64,000 nucleotides of DNA from Candidatus Binatota bacterium (GTDB lineage: Bacteria > Desulfobacterota > Binatia > UBA1149), in assembly GCA_012960245.1 (NCBI GenBank), contig DUBO01000028.1, forward strand, positions 38,596 to 102,595, in the 5' to 3' direction. The position numbers and the translations under genes were made by a program. The stretch's first letter is position 1. Every line of letters begins with the position of its first letter. The notes below the pieces were generated by a model. That model was not told the origin of the DNA, did no database searches, and worked only from the letters and a program-made list of their open reading frames with translations. Shown piece by piece: positions 60,796-64,000 of the stretch.

Positions 60796-61875
60796 ATGAA
60801 AGTCGGCATAGCGGTAATCGAGGGCTACAGCTTCACCGATCATCCGGTCGAGCTGGGCACCGCGGGACTGGCCGAGGCCGCGCAGAGGGCCGAGCAGCTC
60901 GGCTTCGACCTACTCATATCGCCGGAGACCGCCGGCCACGATCCGTTCTTTCCGCTGGTGCTGGCCGCCGAGCACACCAGCCGCATTGAGTTGGCCACCG
61001 GTGTTGCGGTTTCGTTTCCGCGCGCACCCATGGTGGTGGCCCAGTCGGCCTGGGACCTGCAGCGTTTTTCGGGCGGGCGCTTTACCCTCGGACTGGGCAC
61101 GCAGGTGAAGGGCCACAACGAGCGGCGCTACGGCGTGCCGTGGACCGGTGCGCCCGGCCCGCGCATGCGCGAGTACCTCGACTGCCTGCGCGCTATTTTT
61201 TACACCTTTCAGCACCCCGATGACCCGCGTTACTTCGAGGGCGAGCATTATCGTTTTACCCTGGCCGCCGAGGTGTTCATGGCCGCGCCACTCGAGCACC
61301 CGCGTATCCCCTTGCAGATAGCGGCGGTCAACCGCTACATGCTTGGCCTGGCCGGCGAAGTCTGCGACTCGGTGTTTGTGCATCCCTGTTGCACGCCGCG
61401 CTACCTGCGCGAAGTTGTGCTGCCCACGGTGGCCGAAGGCGCGCAACGCGCCGGTCGTAGCGCAGGCGAAGTGGCGGTGGTGGGCGCGCCCATCGTGGTG
61501 ACGGCCGACAACGAAGAGGACATGGCCCGCGAGCGCGTGCTGCTCAAGCGGCGCGTGGCGTTCTACGGCTCAACGCGCTCCTACCACCGCGTGTTCGAGG
61601 TCGAGGGAGTACTCGATCTCGCCGAGCAACTGCACGAGATGTCGCGTGAGAAACGCTGGCGCGAAATGGAAGAGCTTGTGCCCGACGACGTGGCCGATCT
61701 CTTCGGCTGCATATCGCCGCCCGACGCCGGCGCCGACGACCTCGCCGAGCAGCTTACGGCGAGCTGGGGCGGCCTGCTCGACACGCTCAACCTGCCCAGC
61801 GACTTCCCCCTGGCCGGCGCCAAGGCCGAGCAGCGCGCAGCCGATCTGCTGACGGCCCTGCACGCGGCGCGCTGA
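60796..61875 (+). CDS. LLM-class F420-dependent oxidoreductase (copy 2)
   Basis: A 359-residue luciferase-like enzyme, clearly paralogous to the protein at 50256: shared ATGVAVSFPRAPMVVAQSAW-type strand, GGRFTLGLGTQVKGHNERR and GAPGPRMREYLDCLRAI. Substrate loops at FEGEHYRFTLAAEVFMAAP differ, so a different substrate is likely. It lies 20 bases behind the PhyH gene and is probably cotranscribed with the selenoprotein set. F420 versus FMN use cannot be told from the sequence. Confidence 0.88.
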   Translation: MKVGIAVIEGYSFTDHPVELGTAGLAEAAQRAEQLGFDLLISPETAGHDPFFPLVLAAEHTSRIELATGVAVSFPRAPMVVAQSAWDLQRFSGGRFTLGLGTQVKGHNERRYGVPWTGAPGPRMREYLDCLRAIFYTFQHPDDPRYFEGEHYRFTLAAEVFMAAPLEHPRIPLQIAAVNRYMLGLAGEVCDSVFVHPCCTPRYLREVVLPTVAEGAQRAGRSAGEVAVVGAPIVVTADNEEDMARERVLLKRRVAFYGSTRSYHRVFEVEGVLDLAEQLHEMSREKRWREMEELVPDDVADLFGCISPPDAGADDLAEQLTASWGGLLDTLNLPSDFPLAGAKAEQRAADLLTALHAAR

Positions 61876-61934
61876 GGGCGGGTATGGCGGACCCGACTGG
61901 CGTTCGCCTGTACACCTTGCTACTAGAACGCTAC

Positions 61935-61948
61935 TGGAACACGTTCTA
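61935..61948. promoter_or_regulatory. KstR-type operator palindrome (site 3)
   Basis: TGGAACACGTTCTA fits TnnAACnnGTTnnA and differs from site 1 only in the central spacer (AC in place of AT). It precedes the crotonase gene at 61986; a lone half-site TAGAAC lies at 61923-61928. If the gene began at the in-frame ATG 61884, the site would fall inside coding sequence. Confidence 0.6.
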
Positions 61949-61985
61949 CCCGTCGGTCGGCAGGGCAAACAGGGGGAGCAAAGCG

Positions 61986-62816
61986 GTGGCAGACGACAGC
62001 TATAAGTACCAGGCCCAGGGCGGTGTCGGCGTCATCACGCTCAACCGGCCGAAAAAACTCAACCCCATCGACTGGGATCTGAGCGAAGCCCTTTGCGGGC
62101 TGTTCCGCCGACTGCGCGAGGACGACGACATCCGCGCCATCGTTCTCACCGGCGCCGGCCGCGGTTTTTCGGCAGGCGGCGACGCCGAGTGGCTCAGCGG
62201 CAAGGCCGAGCGAGTTATACCCGGCATCTCACCGCGCGAGCGCGAGCAGGACATGCCGCGCTACCAGCGCAAGACTCCGGTTGGCCCTATAGGCGAGGTT
62301 GTTCGCTGGATTTTTGATGTCGACAAGCCGGTTATCGCGGCCCTGCACGGCCCGGTGATGGGCGCCGGCCTGGCCTTCGCGCTGGCCTGCGACCGCCGCT
62401 TTGCCGACCCCAGCACCCAGATGTGCGCGGCCATGGTGCGGCTTGGTTTTGCCCCCGACTGCGGCGTGTCGTGGCTGCTGCCGCGAGTGACCAGCCTGTC
62501 GACTTCGCTGCGCATGGTCACCACCGGCGACATCCTGCTCGCCGACGAGTGCAAGGCCGAGGGGCTCATCGACGAGCTGGTAGAGGAGGGCGGCGCGCTC
62601 GAAGCCGCCACCGCCTACGCCGCGAGGTACGCCCAGGCGCCGGCCGTGGGCGTTGAGCTGGCCCGCCGTTTTGTGCACCGATCACTGACGGCGCGCCTCG
62701 ACGAGATGATAGAGTACGAGGCCGCGCACGCGGTGTTGTCGGCGCACACGCACGACGCGCCCGAGGGCACCTCGGCTTTTGTTGAAAAACGCAAGCCGGG
62801 TTTTAAAGGACACTGA
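61986..62816 (+). CDS. Enoyl-CoA hydratase/isomerase (crotonase family)
   Basis: A 276-residue crotonase from GTG 61986, which has a GGGGGAG ribosome site seven bases before it; the longer frame from ATG 61884 adds residues unlike the family and covers an operator. Motifs: GAGRGFSAGGDAEW, ALHGPVMGAGLAFALACDRR and MVRLGFAPDCGVSWLLPRV. It lacks the hydratase Glu pair (Asp replaces one in FAPDCG), so isomerase, hydrolase or retro-Claisen chemistry is possible. It heads a set with its own KstR-type site, followed by a small protein and a CoA ligase. Confidence 0.9.
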   Translation: MADDSYKYQAQGGVGVITLNRPKKLNPIDWDLSEALCGLFRRLREDDDIRAIVLTGAGRGFSAGGDAEWLSGKAERVIPGISPREREQDMPRYQRKTPVGPIGEVVRWIFDVDKPVIAALHGPVMGAGLAFALACDRRFADPSTQMCAAMVRLGFAPDCGVSWLLPRVTSLSTSLRMVTTGDILLADECKAEGLIDELVEEGGALEAATAYAARYAQAPAVGVELARRFVHRSLTARLDEMIEYEAAHAVLSAHTHDAPEGTSAFVEKRKPGFKGH

Positions 62817-62852
62817 CGCGGAAGACACCAAGGTAAAGGAGAACAAACGACT

Positions 62853-63161
62853 ATGGCTGAACTCAAGGCTGGGACCCGCTTGCAGAGCGCGGTCTGTGAC
62901 AGCGAGGTGATGGTGATCTCGGCACCGGCGGGTGACGCCGACCTCGGTTGTGGTGGCTCGTCAATGATCGCGATGGACGCCGACAAGTCGGGCGACGCTC
63001 CCGACGCGGCGCAGTCCGACGGTACGCAGCTGGGCAAGCGCTACGTCAACGAGGCTGGCGACCTGGAGCTGCTCTGCACCAAGCCGGGCGCGGGTTCGTT
63101 GTCGTTGGCTGCCGAGACCCTGGTGCTCAAAGAAGCCAAGCCGCTGCCGAGCTCTGACTGA
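62853..63161 (+). CDS. Small conserved protein of unknown function
   Basis: A 102-residue protein with an AAGGAG site ahead of the ATG. I recognise the style (AGTRLQSAVCDSEVMVISAP, GKRYVNEAGDLELLCTKPGA) as a family found beside CoA ligases in actinobacteria and related catabolic clusters, but no function is known to me. Three Cys (15, 33, 74) could bind a metal, with C33 next to Gly residues (DLGCGGSSM). No signal peptide. It lies between the crotonase and a CoA ligase, probably cotranscribed. Confidence 0.65.
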   Translation: MAELKAGTRLQSAVCDSEVMVISAPAGDADLGCGGSSMIAMDADKSGDAPDAAQSDGTQLGKRYVNEAGDLELLCTKPGAGSLSLAAETLVLKEAKPLPSSD

Positions 63162-63197
63162 AGGCTGCCGCGTTTCGCGCGGCGGGACTGTATCAAG

Positions 63198-64000
63198 ATG
63201 AACATCACTATGCTGCTGGAAATGGCCTCGTCGGGCTTTGCCGACCGCGTGGCGGTGCAGGAGGGCGACAGTTCGTTGACCTACGCGCAGTTGTTCGCGG
63301 CTGCCGGTTCGGCTGCGCGCCGCTTGCGCGAAAGCGGCGCTGAGCACCTGGCGTTGCTCGACAGCAGCAGCCCGGCGGTGGCGGTGGCCCTGTTCGCATC
63401 GGCATGGGCGGGAGTGCCCTACGTTCCTCTCAACTATCGCCTGACGGGAGACGAACTCGACGCCCTGCTCGAGCGCGTTACGCCCACCATGCTCGTGACC
63501 GACGCCGAGCGCGCGGCCGATCTTGCCGGGCGCGAAGGCATCACGGCGATCAGCAGCGCCGACTTTCTCGAGCAGTCGGCTTCGGGCGAGCCCTTGGCCG
63601 AGCCCTGGGCAATGGACGGCGACGACATCGCCATTCTTCTTTTTACCAGCGGCACCACCGGCGCTCCCAAGGCCGCCGTGCTCAGGCATCGCCATCTTGT
63701 CAGTTACATCTTCAGCTCGGTTGAGTTCGGCGGCGCGGCCGACAGCGACGCCGCGCTGGTGAGCGTGCCGCCCTACCACATAGCCGGGGTGGCCTCTCTG
63801 CTGAGCTCGGTCTACTCGGCACGGCGGGTCGTGCAGCTGCCCGCCTTTTCGGCGGGCGAGTGGCTGCGGCTGGCCCGCGAGCAGCAGGTGACCAACGCTT
63901 TCGTGGTGCCGACGATGTTGTCGCGCATCGTCGAGGAGCTCGAGAACAACGGCGCCAGCGACTCCGGCCTGCCCGCGCTGGCTGCGTTGAGCTACGGCGG
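63198..64000 (+). CDS. AMP-binding acyl-CoA synthetase, N-terminal part (cut by right window edge)
   Basis: The frame from ATG 63198 stays open to the end of the window, giving 267 residues. It shows the N-terminal domain of an adenylate-forming ligase with LLFTSGTTGAPKAAVLRHRH (P-loop-like motif near residue 155) and VSVPPYHIAGVASLLSSV. The adenylate and C-terminal motifs lie beyond the edge. It follows the small conserved protein by 36 bases and would provide CoA activation for the crotonase pathway. Confidence 0.88.
   Translation, partial: MNITMLLEMASSGFADRVAVQEGDSSLTYAQLFAAAGSAARRLRESGAEHLALLDSSSPAVAVALFASAWAGVPYVPLNYRLTGDELDALLERVTPTMLVTDAERAADLAGREGITAISSADFLEQSASGEPLAEPWAMDGDDIAILLFTSGTTGAPKAAVLRHRHLVSYIFSSVEFGGAADSDAALVSVPPYHIAGVASLLSSVYSARRVVQLPAFSAGEWLRLAREQQVTNAFVVPTMLSRIVEELENNGASDSGLPALAALSYG

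Noticed and set aside
61884..61985. N-terminal extension of the crotonase from ATG 61884
   Set aside because: No family similarity, no ribosome site, and it covers an operator palindrome; GTG 61986 has a GGGGGAG site.
63166..63190. GC-rich hairpin GCCGCG/CGCGGC before the last ligase as a terminator
   Set aside because: No T run follows; the CoA ligase behind it is probably in the same operon.

Overview
The window is GC-rich, gene-dense DNA from a Gram-negative, probably uncultured bacterium. An outer-membrane beta-barrel, a lipoprotein and several Sec-exported proteins point to a diderm cell. A bacterial glutaminyl-tRNA synthetase, two F420-type luciferase-like flavoenzymes, many CaiB/BaiF CoA-transferases, secreted Cys/Lys-repeat proteins and a selenoprotein together suggest a 'deltaproteobacterial' or Binatota-like lineage. 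That placement is inference; no rRNA gene or other phylogenetic anchor is present. No tRNA, rRNA, CRISPR array, insertion sequence or prophage was seen.

Layout. 1-729: 3' part of a CaiB CoA-transferase. 1015-4386: a large secreted two-haem protein. 4578-7939 (minus): outer-membrane barrel, small periplasmic binding-like protein and sensor kinase. 8077-13970: quinone oxidoreductase, cyclophilin, a tandem DsbA-like protein, a CrtC-like protein and an acyl-CoA synthetase. 13971-14908: a compact MarR regulator island with palindromic operators, a terminator and a small glycine-zipper membrane protein. 15066-22699: a MenB/BadI-like hydratase divergent from a molybdenum hydroxylase operon (FAD, 2Fe-2S and Mo subunits) that continues into an amidohydrolase, a thiolase-like protein without the usual Cys, and a DUF35 partner. 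22701-27877 (minus): two large secreted proteins (one GH39-like) and a 20-codon small ORF. 28058-38719: crotonase, glycosyltransferase, CoA-transferase, sulfatase-like lipoprotein, secreted propeller/dockerin-like protein, glnS and a STAND-ATPase/TPR protein.

38800-51326 looks like a catabolic island for steroid- or terpenoid-like acids. A FadD19-like CoA ligase and a fused double CoA-transferase run left. A nitronate-monooxygenase/IpdC-like flavoprotein, EtfBA, DUF35, thiolase, a KstD-like dehydrogenase and an LLM flavoenzyme run right. A palindrome fitting the KstR-type pattern TnnAACnnGTTnnA lies between them. The same pattern recurs at 16067-16080 and 61935-61948, so three separate operons look co-regulated.

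51372-56682 holds a TetR/desaturase divergent pair, typA, a PTGES2-like glutathione transferase and a class-C beta-lactamase-like esterase. The most striking block is 56796-62816: a thioredoxin-domain protein is translationally coupled to a UGSC-family selenoprotein whose in-frame TGA (58583-58585) would ordinarily be read as a stop. That gene is coupled in turn to a 2OG-Fe(II)-oxygenase-like protein, followed by a PhyH-type dioxygenase, a second LLM flavoenzyme, a crotonase, a small conserved protein and a CoA ligase cut by the window edge. This looks like a selenium-dependent redox/oxygenase gene set of unknown substrate.
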